Shown here piece by piece: positions 25,609 to 34,721 of a stretch of DNA of 58,644 bases. The translations under genes were made by a program, and so were the position numbers. The DNA lies in the NCBI GenBank assembly GCA_023388965.1, contig JAEWFF010000005.1, positions 1 to 58,644 on the forward strand. The letters are read 5' to 3'. Positions within the stretch are counted from its first letter, which is position 1. Each line of letters opens with the position of its first letter. The stretch is from Pseudomonadota bacterium. GTDB lineage: Bacteria > Pseudomonadota > Alphaproteobacteria > Rhizobiales > Methylopilaceae. The notes beneath the pieces are model-generated. The model saw only the letters and a program-made list of their open reading frames with translations. It had not been told where the DNA came from and did not search any database.

Positions 25609-25684
25609 GGTCGTTCTCCGGTGCGCCGCGCCCGGGAGGTCCGGGGGCGCAAAATCCGCATAAATCGCGATTGAGGGCCGGCTT

Positions 25685-26407
25685 CTACTCGGTTTTCTTC
25701 GGCTTGTCGACCACCGAACCGAGGCCCGCGACATATTTGGCGAACAGATCGGGCCTGCGGGTGCGCGTGGCTTTCAGAGCCTCGGCCCGGCGCCACGCCG
25801 CCACCGCCTTGTGGTCGCCGGAGGTCAGCACGCCGGGCACCGCCATCCCTCTGAAATCCTGAGGCTTTGTGTAATGGGGATATTCGAGCAGGCTGCCCTC
25901 GAAGCTCTCCTCCTCGCCCGAGCCGTCATGGCCCATGACGCCCGGCAGAAGACGCACGCAGGCATCGAGCAGGATCAAGGCCGCAGGCTCCCCGCCCGAC
26001 AGAACGACATCGCCGACCGAAACCTCTTCGATACCGCAGGCGGCAACAAGGCGCTCATCCACCCCCTCGAAGCGTCCGCAGACGACGACCGCGCCCCGCC
26101 CGGCCGCAAGCTCCCGAATCCGGGCCTGTGTCAGCGGGCGACCGCGGGGCGTCATCAGAAGGCGCGGGCGGCCCTCCCCGGCGCTTTCGATGGCGGGCGC
26201 CAGAATATCCGCCCTCAGCACCATGCCAGGCCCGCCGCCGAACGGCGTGTCGTCCACACTACGGTGTTTGTCGGCGGCGAAATCGCGCGGATTGATCATC
26301 TCCAGCGCCCAGGCACCCGTCTCAAGGGCGCGGCCGGCCAGCGACTGGCCAAGCGGGCCGGGAAACATCTCCGGAAACAGAGTGACGATTGAGGCGCGCC
26401 AGACCAT
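25685..26407 (-). CDS. trmD: tRNA (guanine37-N1)-methyltransferase
   Basis: SPOUT-class enzyme methylating G37 next to the anticodon, which prevents frameshifting. Segments ASIVTLFPEMFPG at the N-terminus, VDDTPFGGGPGMVLRADI, and the knot region VSVGDVVLSGGEPAALILLD; YPHYTKPQDFRGMAVPGVL near the C-terminal half. 240 residues. The ATG overlaps the rimM stop (TGATG). Confidence 0.97.
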   Translation of the reverse strand: MVWRASIVTLFPEMFPGPLGQSLAGRALETGAWALEMINPRDFAADKHRSVDDTPFGGGPGMVLRADILAPAIESAGEGRPRLLMTPRGRPLTQARIRELAAGRGAVVVCGRFEGVDERLVAACGIEEVSVGDVVLSGGEPAALILLDACVRLLPGVMGHDGSGEEESFEGSLLEYPHYTKPQDFRGMAVPGVLTSGDHKAVAAWRRAEALKATRTRRPDLFAKYVAGLGSVVDKPKKTE

Positions 26408-26949
26408 CAGCCGGGCTCCTCGTCATGATTTTCGGCCTCGTCGTCGAGCAGCCCGTCCGGCGGCGCGATGATGATCCGTCCGGCCGGGATGTCGACCTTC
26501 GGCACGAAAGCCTCGGTGAACGGCACGAGCGCACTGTCCTGTCTCTCGCGGCCAATCTCGATGAGATCGCCCGCTCCGTAATTCTGGATGGACAGGACTT
26601 CGCCGATGAGAGCGCCGCTCTCGTCCTCGACGCTGAGGCCGATCAGATCGGACACATAGAATTCGCCGCCCAGCGGCGCCGGCAGGCGCTCGCGCGGCAC
26701 ATACAATTTCGCATGGGTCAAAGCGGCGGCGGCATCCCGGTCGGCCACACCGTCGAGTTTGAGCACCACCATATCGCCCTGGAGACGCGCGGCGAGCACC
26801 GCGAAACGGCGCCTGCCGTCCTCGGTCTCGAGCGGGCCATAGGTCTTGACCGCAAGCGGCTCATCCGTGAGCGGCTTGAAACGCAGCTCGCCCTTCACGC
26901 CGTGCGGCGCGCCGGCAATGCCGACAAGGATGCGGCGGGCGGCGGTCAT
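26407..26949 (-). CDS. rimM: 16S rRNA processing protein RimM
   Basis: 180 residues. Ribosome maturation factor for the 30S head, binding S19. N-terminal VGIAGAPHGVKGELRFKP, middle KLDGVADRDAAAALTHAKLY, and the PRC-barrel half (GEFYVSDLIGLSVEDESGAL). The acidic C-terminal tail is family-typical. Coupled to trmD. Confidence 0.95.
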   Translation of the reverse strand: MTAARRILVGIAGAPHGVKGELRFKPLTDEPLAVKTYGPLETEDGRRRFAVLAARLQGDMVVLKLDGVADRDAAAALTHAKLYVPRERLPAPLGGEFYVSDLIGLSVEDESGALIGEVLSIQNYGAGDLIEIGRERQDSALVPFTEAFVPKVDIPAGRIIIAPPDGLLDDEAENHDEEPG

Positions 26950-26956
26950 TGCGTGT

Positions 26957-27074
26957 GTCCCGGAAGGCGCGCAGCGCCTGTCCGGGACCCATACTCCGCA
27001 GCATCGACGGCAAGAACCGCGACCTCCGGGGTTATGGGTCCCGGGCTCACGCTTCGCGTGCCCCAGGACATGGA
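26957..27074. repeat. Palindromic repeat between rpsP and rimM
   Basis: Paired halves GGGACCCATACTCCGCAGCA (from 26984) and GGGGTTATGGGTCCCGGG (about 27019). The same unit, in reverse order, is at 38656-38788 between ccmA and ccmB. It lies inside a co-directional ribosomal gene cluster and could modulate read-through to rimM. Confidence 0.65.
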
Positions 27075-27078
27075 CACA

Positions 27079-27486
27079 TCACGCCTCGGCGGGCGCTTCC
27101 GCCGGAGCTTCGGCGGCAGGGGCTTCGGCTGCCGGAGCGGCGGGGGCCGGCTCGCCGCGCATGGCCGCGATTTCTTCCGGGGTCTTGCCGCGTTCCTTGC
27201 GCGGAACGGCCTTCTCCGGGTTGTTGCGCGCCTTGCGCTTCAGCAGGCCCTTCTCGTCGAGGAAACGCGAAACGCGGTCGGACGCGGTCGCACCCTTGGC
27301 CAGCCATTCCTTAGCCTTCTCGACATCGAGCACGACGCGCTCGGCATCCTTGGGCAGAAGCGGGTTGTAGGTACCGATCCGGTCGATGAAACGGCCATCG
27401 CGCGGCGAGCGCGAATCGGCGACGACGATGCGGTAGAACGGGCGCTTCTTGGAGCCCCCGCGGGACATACGGATTTTCAGCGACAT
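27079..27486 (-). CDS. rpsP: 30S ribosomal protein S16
   Basis: 135 residues. N-terminal MSLKIRMSRGGSKKRPFYRI and VVADSRSPRDGRFIDRIG are diagnostic of S16. The family core is about 85 residues; the remainder is an Ala/Glu/Pro-rich extension (PAAPAAEAPAAEAPAEAP) typical of alphaproteobacteria. Confidence 0.97.
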   Translation of the reverse strand: MSLKIRMSRGGSKKRPFYRIVVADSRSPRDGRFIDRIGTYNPLLPKDAERVVLDVEKAKEWLAKGATASDRVSRFLDEKGLLKRKARNNPEKAVPRKERGKTPEEIAAMRGEPAPAAPAAEAPAAEAPAEAPAEA

Positions 27487-27499
27487 ACTTTTCTTCCTT

Positions 27500-27594
27500 T
27501 CGTCATCCCGAAACCGCGTAGCGGTATCCGGGATCTTTCTCGGTTAAATCTCATCGAGGTCCCGGGTCGCTGCGCGCCCGGGACGACGTACCTA
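27500..27594. repeat. Palindromic repeat between ffh and rpsP
   Basis: TCGTCATCCCGAAACCGCG ... GCGGTATCCGGG followed by GGTCCCGGGTCGCTGCGCGC CCGGGACGACG-like end. A related copy is at 29108-29205 upstream of ffh, so ffh is bracketed by two members of one repeat family. Confidence 0.65.
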
Positions 27595-29103
27595 CTTCTT
27601 CTTCTCAAACGGATTGGGCCCGAGGCCCGGAAAACCCGGCGGCAGGCCGGGCGCTCCGCCGGGCGCACCTGGAAAATTCGGCGGAAGCTGCGGCATTCCA
27701 CCCTTCTGCAACTGCTTCAGCGCGTTCGGGTCGAGCCCCGGCATTCCGCCGCCGGGCATGCCCATACCGAGCTTGCCGGCAAGGCCCGCCAGTCCGCCGC
27801 GTCCGCCCTTGCCCATCATCTTCATCATGTCCGCCATCTGGCGGTGCATTTTCAGCAGGCGGTTCACATCCTCGACCTTCACGCCCGCGCCGGCGGCGAC
27901 GCGCTTCTTGCGCGAGGCTTTCAGAACATCGGGATTCTTGCGTTCGGCCTTTGTCATGGAATCGATGATCGCGGCCTGACGCTTGAGAATGTTCTCGTCG
28001 ATATTGGCGGATTCGAGCTGCTTCTTGACCTGCCCCATGCCCGGCAGGAGGCCCATGATGCCCGACATGCCGCCGAGCTTCTGCATCTGCTGCAACTGGC
28101 CCTTCAGATCGTTGAGATCGAACTGGCCCTTGCGCATGCGCTCGGCGGCGCGCGCGGCCTGTTCGGCGTCGATCTGCTCGCGCGCCTTTTCGACGAGGGC
28201 GACGATGTCGCCCATGCCGAGAATGCGCCCGGCAATGCGCTCCGGATCGAAATCCTCGAGCGCGTCCATCTTCTCGCCGACGCCGATCAGCTTGATCGGC
28301 TTGCCGGTGACGGCGCGCATGGACAGAGCGGCGCCGCCGCGACCGTCGCCGTCGACGCGCGTCAGTGCAAGGCCGGTAATGCCGAGCGCCTGATCGAAGG
28401 CCCGCGCCGTATGGACGGCATCCTGACCCGTCAGCGCATCGGCGACGAGCAGGACTTCGTGCGGTCTGGCGGCTTTCTTGACCTCGACCGCCTCGGCCAT
28501 CAATTCGTCGTCGACCGTGGTACGGCCGGCGGTGTCGAGCATCACGACGTCATAGCCGCCGAGTTTGGCGGCCGAGAGCGCGCGCTCGGCAATCTGCACC
28601 GCCGACTGGCCGGCAACGATGGGAAGCGTCGCGACGCCCGTCTGCTGGCCGAGAACCTGAAGCTGCTCCATCGCGGCCGGACGGCGCGTGTCGAGCGAAG
28701 CCATCAGGACCTTTTTCTTTTCGCGGTCCTGAAGACGCTTGGCCAGCTTTGCCGTCGTCGTCGTCTTGCCCGAACCCTGAAGGCCGACCATCAGGATCGG
28801 CACCGGGGCGGCGGCCGCAAGCGAAACGGGCTGGCTGTCGGTGCCGAGCGTATTGACGAGTTCGTCGTGAACGATCTTCACGACCATCTGGCCTGGCGTG
28901 ACCGATTTCACGACGGTCGCGCCGACCGCCTTCTCGCTCACGCGGGCGATGAAATCGCGGACGACTTCGAGCGCGACATCGGCCTCCAGCAGCGCGCGGC
29001 GCACTTCGCGCATGGCTTCGCCGACATCGGCCTCCGAAAGGGAGCCGCGCCCGCGAAGTCTGTCGAGTACGCCCGAAAGGCGTTCCTGAAGGGTCTCGAA
29101 CAT
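27592..29103 (-). CDS. ffh: Signal recognition particle protein Ffh
   Basis: SRP54 GTPase that binds signal sequences and 4.5S RNA and docks with FtsY. N domain (residues 1-90), G domain with GLQGSGKTTTTAKLA, DTAGR, and TRVDGDGRGGAAL, then the Met-rich M domain (DMMKMMGKGGRGGLAGL). The C-terminus ends in a Gly/Pro/Met-rich tail. 503 residues. The 4.5S RNA gene is not in the window; ftsY is at 33189. Confidence 0.97.
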   Translation of the reverse strand: MFETLQERLSGVLDRLRGRGSLSEADVGEAMREVRRALLEADVALEVVRDFIARVSEKAVGATVVKSVTPGQMVVKIVHDELVNTLGTDSQPVSLAAAAPVPILMVGLQGSGKTTTTAKLAKRLQDREKKKVLMASLDTRRPAAMEQLQVLGQQTGVATLPIVAGQSAVQIAERALSAAKLGGYDVVMLDTAGRTTVDDELMAEAVEVKKAARPHEVLLVADALTGQDAVHTARAFDQALGITGLALTRVDGDGRGGAALSMRAVTGKPIKLIGVGEKMDALEDFDPERIAGRILGMGDIVALVEKAREQIDAEQAARAAERMRKGQFDLNDLKGQLQQMQKLGGMSGIMGLLPGMGQVKKQLESANIDENILKRQAAIIDSMTKAERKNPDVLKASRKKRVAAGAGVKVEDVNRLLKMHRQMADMMKMMGKGGRGGLAGLAGKLGMGMPGGGMPGLDPNALKQLQKGGMPQLPPNFPGAPGGAPGLPPGFPGLGPNPFEKKK

Positions 29104-29107
29104 CTGT

Positions 29108-29205
29108 CCTCGTCATTCCGGAAATCGCGGAGCGATTACCCGGGACCTTATAGTCACTCGCCGGCCGGTCCCGGATAGCCGCTGCGCGCCTTCCGGGACG
29201 ACGTG
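29108..29205. repeat. Palindromic repeat upstream of ffh
   Basis: TCGTCATTCCGGAAATCGCG ... CGATTACCCGGGACC and GGTCCCGGATAGCCGCTGCG ... TTCCGGGACGACG. Sister of the copy at 27500-27594. Confidence 0.6.
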
Positions 29206-29284
29206 AAATCCCAACGCAAAACGCGCCCGAGGGCGCATCGCGCTGTCGGGCGTTGACCTCCAGCCTCTCGGACCGGTCGGTGGC

Positions 29285-29998
29285 TCAGGCGTCAGGACCG
29301 CTTGAGATGGAGGTGGAGGTACGCGGCATGGGCCGCTGAGTCAAGAAATCCGGGGCGGCGGCCCGCTCGCGCCGCCAGCGCATGACGAGGCGCCATCCCA
29401 GCAGAACCGCCAGCACGGCCAGAAAAATCCCCGGATCGCGGAAATCGTTCTTGCCGGCTCTGATCCACCACAGATGCAGCACGGCAAGGGGCGCGGCCAC
29501 ATAGACGGCGCGATGGAGGCGCTGCCAGTTCGCACCGCCGAGACGGCGCACCCATCCCTTCGTGGAGGTGACGGCGAGCGGCAGGAGAAGCAGAAAAGCC
29601 GCGAAGCCGGCGGTGATGAAGGGCCGCTTCCAGATATCGGCGGCGATCTTCGCCGGGTCGAACCACTGATCCCACCAGACATAGGTCATCAGATGGAGGC
29701 ACACATAGAAGAAGGCGAACAGCCCGGCCATGCGGCGCAGCCGGATAAAGCCCGCCTGCCGGGTCAGACGCGCAAGCGGCGTCATCGCCAGCGCAACGAG
29801 CAGCACGATCAGCGCCCAGCGCCCCGAGGAACGGGTCAGGAATTCGACGGGATTGGCGCCGAGACCGTTGGTCGCGATCAGGACGACCCAGCGCATAAGA
29901 GGCCCGAGCCCGAGCAGGAAGGCGAGCACCCAGGTGAGGCGGTACGGCAGGCCGAGCAAAGACGGGCCGGCCCTTCTGCCGGCCCTGCCCCCGGTCAT
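29285..29998 (-). CDS. msrQ: Methionine sulfoxide reductase heme-binding subunit
   Basis: Membrane heme b protein passing quinol or flavin electrons to MsrP for repair of oxidised periplasmic proteins. Start at ATG 29998 (MTGGRAGRRAGPSLLG) gives 237 residues with six membrane helices. Family segments are FYVCLHLMTYVWWDQ and WQRLHRAVYVAAPLAVLHLWW, which carry the heme histidines. 14 bases after the msrP stop, in the standard msrP-msrQ order. Confidence 0.93.
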   Translation of the reverse strand: MTGGRAGRRAGPSLLGLPYRLTWVLAFLLGLGPLMRWVVLIATNGLGANPVEFLTRSSGRWALIVLLVALAMTPLARLTRQAGFIRLRRMAGLFAFFYVCLHLMTYVWWDQWFDPAKIAADIWKRPFITAGFAAFLLLLPLAVTSTKGWVRRLGGANWQRLHRAVYVAAPLAVLHLWWIRAGKNDFRDPGIFLAVLAVLLGWRLVMRWRRERAAAPDFLTQRPMPRTSTSISSGPDA

Positions 29999-30012
29999 GG
30001 CGGCCGCGCGCG

Positions 30013-30957
30013 TCAATAGAATTTCGCCAGATCCATGCCGCTGTAGAGGCCGGCGACCTGATCGCCGTAGCCGTTGAACGGCAGGGTCTTCCTCTTCGGC
30101 GAGAACAGCCCGTCCTCGCCGATGCGCCGTTCGGTGGCCTGGCTCCAGCGCGGATGGTCCACATCCGGATTCACATTGGCGTAGAAGCCGTATTCGGACG
30201 GTGCCGAACTCATCCAGCTCGACACCGGCTGCTCGGCCGTAAACCGGATGCGCACCAGGGATTTGGCGCTCTTGAAGCCGTATTTCCACGGCACGACGAC
30301 ACGCACCGGCGCGCCGTTCTGGTTCGGCAGCACCTTTCCATAAAGCCCTAATGTGAGCAGCGTCAGCGGGTTCGCGGCCTCGTCCATGCGCAGGCCTTCC
30401 GTATAGGGCCAATCGATCACCCGGCGCCGAAGGCCGAACATCGAGGCCTCATCCTGCGCGGTTTCGAACACGACGAATTTCGCGCTCGCATTCGGCTCGA
30501 CAGCTTTCATCAGTGCCGAGAACGGATAGCCGATCCACGGAATGACCATGGACCACGCCTCCACGCAGCGCATGCGGTAGACGCGCTCCTCCATGGGCGC
30601 GAGCTTCAGCAGGGTTTCGATATCGTAGGTGCCGGGTTTGGCCACCTCTCCCCCGATCTCCACGGTCCAGGGCCGCACCTTCATCTTCGGCGCATAAGCG
30701 GCCGGATCGCCCTTATCGAGACCGAATTCGTAGAAATTGTTGTAGGTCGTCACGTCCTCGAACGAGGTCGGCTTGTCGTCCACCGAGAAAGCCGCGTTGC
30801 GTGCCGCCGGCAGTGGTGCGTGATCGGCCTCCGCCGCCGCCATGGCCGGCCCCGCCGCCAAAGCGGCCCCGGCACCGAGCAAGAGGGCCCTGCGGTTCAG
30901 ATAGATATTTTGCGGCGTGATCTCGGATGCGGGAATATCGGAACGGAATGTGCGCAT
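30013..30957 (-). CDS. msrP: Methionine sulfoxide reductase catalytic subunit (molybdoenzyme)
   Basis: Periplasmic molybdopterin enzyme (formerly YedY) reducing protein-bound methionine sulfoxide. Start at ATG 30957 has GGAGG eight bases upstream. A Tat-type leader with NRRALLLGAGAALAAG precedes the mature enzyme. The Mo-ligand Cys is in YRMRCVEAWSMVIPWIGY; VVPWKYGFKSAKSLVRI is conserved. 314 codons, full length. Operon with msrQ. Confidence 0.95.
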   Translation of the reverse strand: MRTFRSDIPASEITPQNIYLNRRALLLGAGAALAAGPAMAAAEADHAPLPAARNAAFSVDDKPTSFEDVTTYNNFYEFGLDKGDPAAYAPKMKVRPWTVEIGGEVAKPGTYDIETLLKLAPMEERVYRMRCVEAWSMVIPWIGYPFSALMKAVEPNASAKFVVFETAQDEASMFGLRRRVIDWPYTEGLRMDEAANPLTLLTLGLYGKVLPNQNGAPVRVVVPWKYGFKSAKSLVRIRFTAEQPVSSWMSSAPSEYGFYANVNPDVDHPRWSQATERRIGEDGLFSPKRKTLPFNGYGDQVAGLYSGMDLAKFY

Positions 30958-31090
30958 GACGTCCTCCGGCACCGTGAATACGCGCAATTTGCGGTCAGCC
31001 AATGGCCGGCGACAATCACAAAACCGCGCTTTGGCCGCCGCGCGTCATATGCTGGCGTTCGGCGGCGGCTTGGCCATATAAGCAGACACG

Positions 31091-31957
31091 ATGAGCGCCC
31101 TCGCCAACCATGCCTTCGTCAAGATGAACGGACTCGGCAACGAGATCCTGGTCGTGGACCTGCGCGACGGCACGCCCGCCCCGTCCGAGGCCGAAGCCCG
31201 GGCCATCCACGAATCCGGCCTCCGCTTCGATCAGCTCATGACCGTGGAGCCGGGGCGCGGCACCGACATCTCGACCCGCATCTTCAACAATGACGGCTCC
31301 GAAGTCTTCGCCTGCGGCAACGGCACGCGCTGTGTCGCCTGGCTCGTCATGCAGGAGAGCGGAAAGGATCTGTTAACCATAAACACGAAGGCCGGCCCGC
31401 TGATCGCGACCGCCGGCGCGGAGCCGAAGACCGTGACGGTCGATATGGGCGCGCCGCGCTTCGGCTGGCAGGACATTCCGCTCGCCGAGCCTTTCGCCGA
31501 CACCCGCGCCATCGAGCTTCAGATCGGCCCGATCGAAAAGCCGGTCCTGCATTCGCCGTCCATGGTCAATGTCGGCAATCCGCATGCGATCTTCTGGGTC
31601 GGGGATGTGGATGCGTACGATCTCGCCCGCTTCGGCCCCCTGCTCGAAAACCATCCGATCTTCCCCGAGCGCGCCAATATCTCGCTCGCCCAAGTCACCG
31701 CGCCGGACGCGATCACGCTGAAAGTGTGGGAGCGCGGCGCGGGCCTGACCGAAGCCTGCGGCACGGCCGCCTGCGCCGCCGCGGTTTCGGCCGCGCGCAC
31801 GCGGCGCACCGGACGCGCCGTCACCGTGACCCTGCCCGGCGGCAGGCTGCACATTCAGTGGCGTGAAAGCGACGACCACATATTGATGACCGGCCCGGTC
31901 GAAACCGAATTCGAAGGCCGGTTCGACCCGGCGATCTTTTCGGGAAGCGCGGCGTGA
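31091..31957 (+). CDS. dapF: Diaminopimelate epimerase
   Basis: Converts LL- to meso-diaminopimelate for lysine and peptidoglycan. N-terminal KMNGLGNEILVVD; the two catalytic cysteines are in VFACGNGTRCVAW and EACGTAACAAAV. 288 residues. The stop overlaps the mtaB start (GTGA), so the dapF-mtaB-ftsY run is coupled. Confidence 0.97.
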   Translation: MSALANHAFVKMNGLGNEILVVDLRDGTPAPSEAEARAIHESGLRFDQLMTVEPGRGTDISTRIFNNDGSEVFACGNGTRCVAWLVMQESGKDLLTINTKAGPLIATAGAEPKTVTVDMGAPRFGWQDIPLAEPFADTRAIELQIGPIEKPVLHSPSMVNVGNPHAIFWVGDVDAYDLARFGPLLENHPIFPERANISLAQVTAPDAITLKVWERGAGLTEACGTAACAAAVSAARTRRTGRAVTVTLPGGRLHIQWRESDDHILMTGPVETEFEGRFDPAIFSGSAA

Positions 31958-33189
31958 GCGTCGAGATCGTGACCTTCGGCTGCCGGCTGAACGCGAACGA
32001 GTCGGAAGCGATCCGCAAGGCCGCGACCGAGGCCGGGCGCACGAACCTCATCGTCGTCAATACATGCGCGGTCACCAATGAGGCGACGGCGCAGGCGCGC
32101 CAGACCATCCGCAAACTGCGCCGCAGCAACCCCTCCTCCGACATCGTCGTCACCGGCTGCGCAGCCCAGACCGATCCGGCCATGTTCGCCGATATGCCGG
32201 AAGTGACGCAGGTGCTCGGCAATGCCGGGAAGATGAAGCCGGCGAGCTGGGCCGATCCGGGCACCGAGCGCGTGCGCGTCGACGACATCATGTCGGTGAA
32301 GGAAACGGCGCTGCATCTCATCGACGGCATGCAGGGCCTCGCCCGCGCCTTCGTGCAGGTGCAGAACGGCTGCGACCACCGCTGCACCTTCTGCATCATC
32401 CCTTACGGCCGCGGCCCGTCGCGCTCCGTGCCCATGGGCGCGGTGGTGGAACAGGTTCGGAAACTTGTCGAGAACGGCTGCCGCGAGATCGTACTGACAG
32501 GCGTTGACCTCACAAGTTATGGCGCCGATCTTCCGGGCACGCCCGCGCTCGGCACGCTTGTCCGCACGATCCTGAAACTCGTGCCGGACCTGCCGCGCCT
32601 GCGCATTTCATCCATCGATGCCGTGGAGGCCGATGCCGATCTTTTCCGCGCCATTGCCGAGGAAGAACGGCTGATGCCGCATCTGCACATATCGCTGCAG
32701 GCGGGCGACGATCTCGTTCTCAAGCGCATGAAGCGCCGCCATCTGCGCGAGGACGCGATCGCTTTCTGCACGGATGTGCGGCGAGCGCGTCCGGACATGG
32801 TATTCGGCGCCGATTTCATCGCCGGTTTTCCGACAGAAACCGAAGCGCAGTTCCAGAAGACGCTCGCTCTCGTCGGCGAATGCGGGCTGACGCATCTGCA
32901 CGTCTTTCCCTATTCGCCGCGCCCCGGAACCCCGGCGGCGAAAATGCCGCAAGTTCCGCGCGCCGTCGCAAAGGAGCGCGCGACGCGCCTGCGCGCACGC
33001 GGCGAGGAAGCCTTGCGCACACATCTTGCGGCCGAGATCGGCAAACACCGCATGGCTCTTGTCGAAAATCCAATGACGGGACGTACCGAAGGCTTCGCGC
33101 TCGTGAAATTTGCGCGCGCCGCCGAGACCGGCCAGGTCGTTCCCGTCACCATCGCCGGGCATGACGGCGCGAACCTTCTGGCGACGTAA
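31954..33189 (+). CDS. mtaB: tRNA t6A37 methylthiotransferase MtaB
   Basis: Radical-SAM methylthiotransferase making ms2t6A37 in tRNA. The N-terminal UPF0004 domain has three cysteines (TFGCRLN, VNTCAV, VTGCAAQ) for one [4Fe-4S] cluster; the radical-SAM triad is GCDHRCTFCIIPYGRG. A C-terminal TRAM-like domain follows. 411 residues; GTG start at 31954 overlapping the dapF stop. Distinguished from MiaB and RimO by the N-terminus and neighbourhood; the subfamily call is by eye. Confidence 0.92.
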   Translation: MSVEIVTFGCRLNANESEAIRKAATEAGRTNLIVVNTCAVTNEATAQARQTIRKLRRSNPSSDIVVTGCAAQTDPAMFADMPEVTQVLGNAGKMKPASWADPGTERVRVDDIMSVKETALHLIDGMQGLARAFVQVQNGCDHRCTFCIIPYGRGPSRSVPMGAVVEQVRKLVENGCREIVLTGVDLTSYGADLPGTPALGTLVRTILKLVPDLPRLRISSIDAVEADADLFRAIAEEERLMPHLHISLQAGDDLVLKRMKRRHLREDAIAFCTDVRRARPDMVFGADFIAGFPTETEAQFQKTLALVGECGLTHLHVFPYSPRPGTPAAKMPQVPRAVAKERATRLRARGEEALRTHLAAEIGKHRMALVENPMTGRTEGFALVKFARAAETGQVVPVTIAGHDGANLLAT

Positions 33190-34409
33190 TGACGGAAACA
33201 AAGAAGCCCGGCCTGTTCGGACGGCTGTTCGGCGGCAAACCCGCTGAACCCGTCGTCCCGGACACGCGCGAAGAGCGCGGCCCCGAAGGCGAAGCACCCA
33301 TCATCCCGGACGGTGCAGCCGATCCGCGACCTTCCACGAAAAACAGCGAACCTGCCGTTTCGGACGAAGACGTCGTATCGCCGCTTCCGGAAGAGGCCGA
33401 GCCGCGCATCATTCTTCGCCCCGAAGCCGACGAGCAGGACGAGAGCGACGCGCTCGCACCGGAAGTCGAGCTTCCGCGCGAGGCCGGACGCGAAACGGGG
33501 GGCTGGTTCGCGCGCCTGCGCAAGGGGCTGGCGCGCACCTCCGAAAAGCTCGGCTCCGGCATCACCGATCTTTTCACCAAATCGAAATTCGACGCGGCGA
33601 CGCTCGACGATCTCGAAGACCTTCTCATCCAGGCCGATCTCGGCCTCGATGCCGCGACGCGCATCACCGAAGAAGTCGGCCGCCAGCGCCATGAACGCGG
33701 GCTCGACGGCGAAGGCGTGCGCCGCGTCGTCGCCGCCGAAGTCGAGAAATCCCTGACCGATGTCGCGCGGCCTCTTGTCGTTACAGACCGCAAACCTTTC
33801 GTGATCCTGATGGCCGGCGTCAACGGCTCGGGCAAGACCACGACCATCGGCAAGCTGGCACAGAAATTCCGCGCCGAGGGCAAATCCGTCATGGTCGCGG
33901 CAGGCGATACGTTCCGCGCCGCAGCCGTCGATCAGCTCAGGGTCTGGGCCGAGCGCGTCGGCGTGCCCATCGTGACGAAGGATATCGGCGCCGACGCATC
34001 GGGCCTTGCCTATGAGGCGGTCGAGCGCGCGCTCGCCGAGAACATGGACGTTCTTCTCATCGACACCGCCGGGCGTCTGCAGAACCGCGCCGAGCTGATG
34101 CAGGAACTGGAAAAGATCGTGCGCGTCATCGGCAAGGTCGATGCGAACGCACCGCACGCTTCGCTGCTCGTGCTCGACGCCACCGTCGGCCAGAACGCGC
34201 TCAGCCAGGTCGACCTGTTCCGCAAGACCGCCGGCATCACCGGGCTTGTCATGACAAAGCTCGACGGCACCGCACGCGGCGGCATTCTCGTCGCGGTCGC
34301 CGAAAAGTTCGGCCTGCCCATTCACTTCATCGGCGTCGGCGAGGGCGTGAACGATCTCGAACCGTTCGATGCCAAAGATTTCGCCCGCGCGCTCGTGGGG
34401 CTCGAGTAA
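33189..34409 (+). CDS. ftsY: Signal recognition particle receptor FtsY
   Basis: SRP-receptor GTPase. Acidic A region (residues 1-110, many Glu/Asp), N domain, then G domain with GVNGSGKTTTIGKLA, DTAGRLQNRAELM and TKLDGTARGG, closing with the amphipathic FIGVGEGVNDLEPF. 406 residues. Start overlaps the mtaB stop by one base (TAATG). The TAA stop directly abuts the antisense TAA of higA. Confidence 0.97.
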   Translation: MTETKKPGLFGRLFGGKPAEPVVPDTREERGPEGEAPIIPDGAADPRPSTKNSEPAVSDEDVVSPLPEEAEPRIILRPEADEQDESDALAPEVELPREAGRETGGWFARLRKGLARTSEKLGSGITDLFTKSKFDAATLDDLEDLLIQADLGLDAATRITEEVGRQRHERGLDGEGVRRVVAAEVEKSLTDVARPLVVTDRKPFVILMAGVNGSGKTTTIGKLAQKFRAEGKSVMVAAGDTFRAAAVDQLRVWAERVGVPIVTKDIGADASGLAYEAVERALAENMDVLLIDTAGRLQNRAELMQELEKIVRVIGKVDANAPHASLLVLDATVGQNALSQVDLFRKTAGITGLVMTKLDGTARGGILVAVAEKFGLPIHFIGVGEGVNDLEPFDAKDFARALVGLE

Positions 34410-34721
34410 TTACGCGGCGCGCGGCTGGATTCCCGAAAGCTCCGGCGCGATCTGGCGGCGACGCTCCATCAGGTCGTAATCCGCCTGCAGGCCGAGAAAG
34501 AAACCTTCGGACACGCCGAAATAGCGGGCCAGCCTGAGATCGGTGTCGGCGGTCACGGCGCGCTTGCCGAGCACGATTTCGTTGATGCGCCGGGGCGGCA
34601 CGCCGATGGCTTTGGCAAGAGCATTCTGGCTCACGCCCATCGGCTTCAGAAATTCCTCAAGCAGGATTTCGCCGGGCGTGACATTGTCCAGAAGCTCAAT
34701 GGTAGTCGGCGATTTCGACAT
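34410..34721 (-). CDS. higA: HigA-type antitoxin (XRE family)
   Basis: 103 residues. HTH_XRE domain at about 12-75 with the HigA consensus PGEILLEEFLKPMGVSQNAL and RINEIVLGKRAVTADTDLRLARYF. Binds HigB and represses the operon in characterised systems. It overlaps the higB 3' end by 26 bases. The stop codon abuts that of ftsY with no spacer (TAATTA on the plus strand). Confidence 0.92.
   Translation of the reverse strand: MSKSPTTIELLDNVTPGEILLEEFLKPMGVSQNALAKAIGVPPRRINEIVLGKRAVTADTDLRLARYFGVSEGFFLGLQADYDLMERRRQIAPELSGIQPRAA

Noticed and set aside
26389..29178. Long plus-strand frame across trmD, rimM, rpsP and ffh
   Set aside because: Antisense shadow of four well-identified genes, rich in His/Arg/Asp as expected for reversed GC-rich codons.
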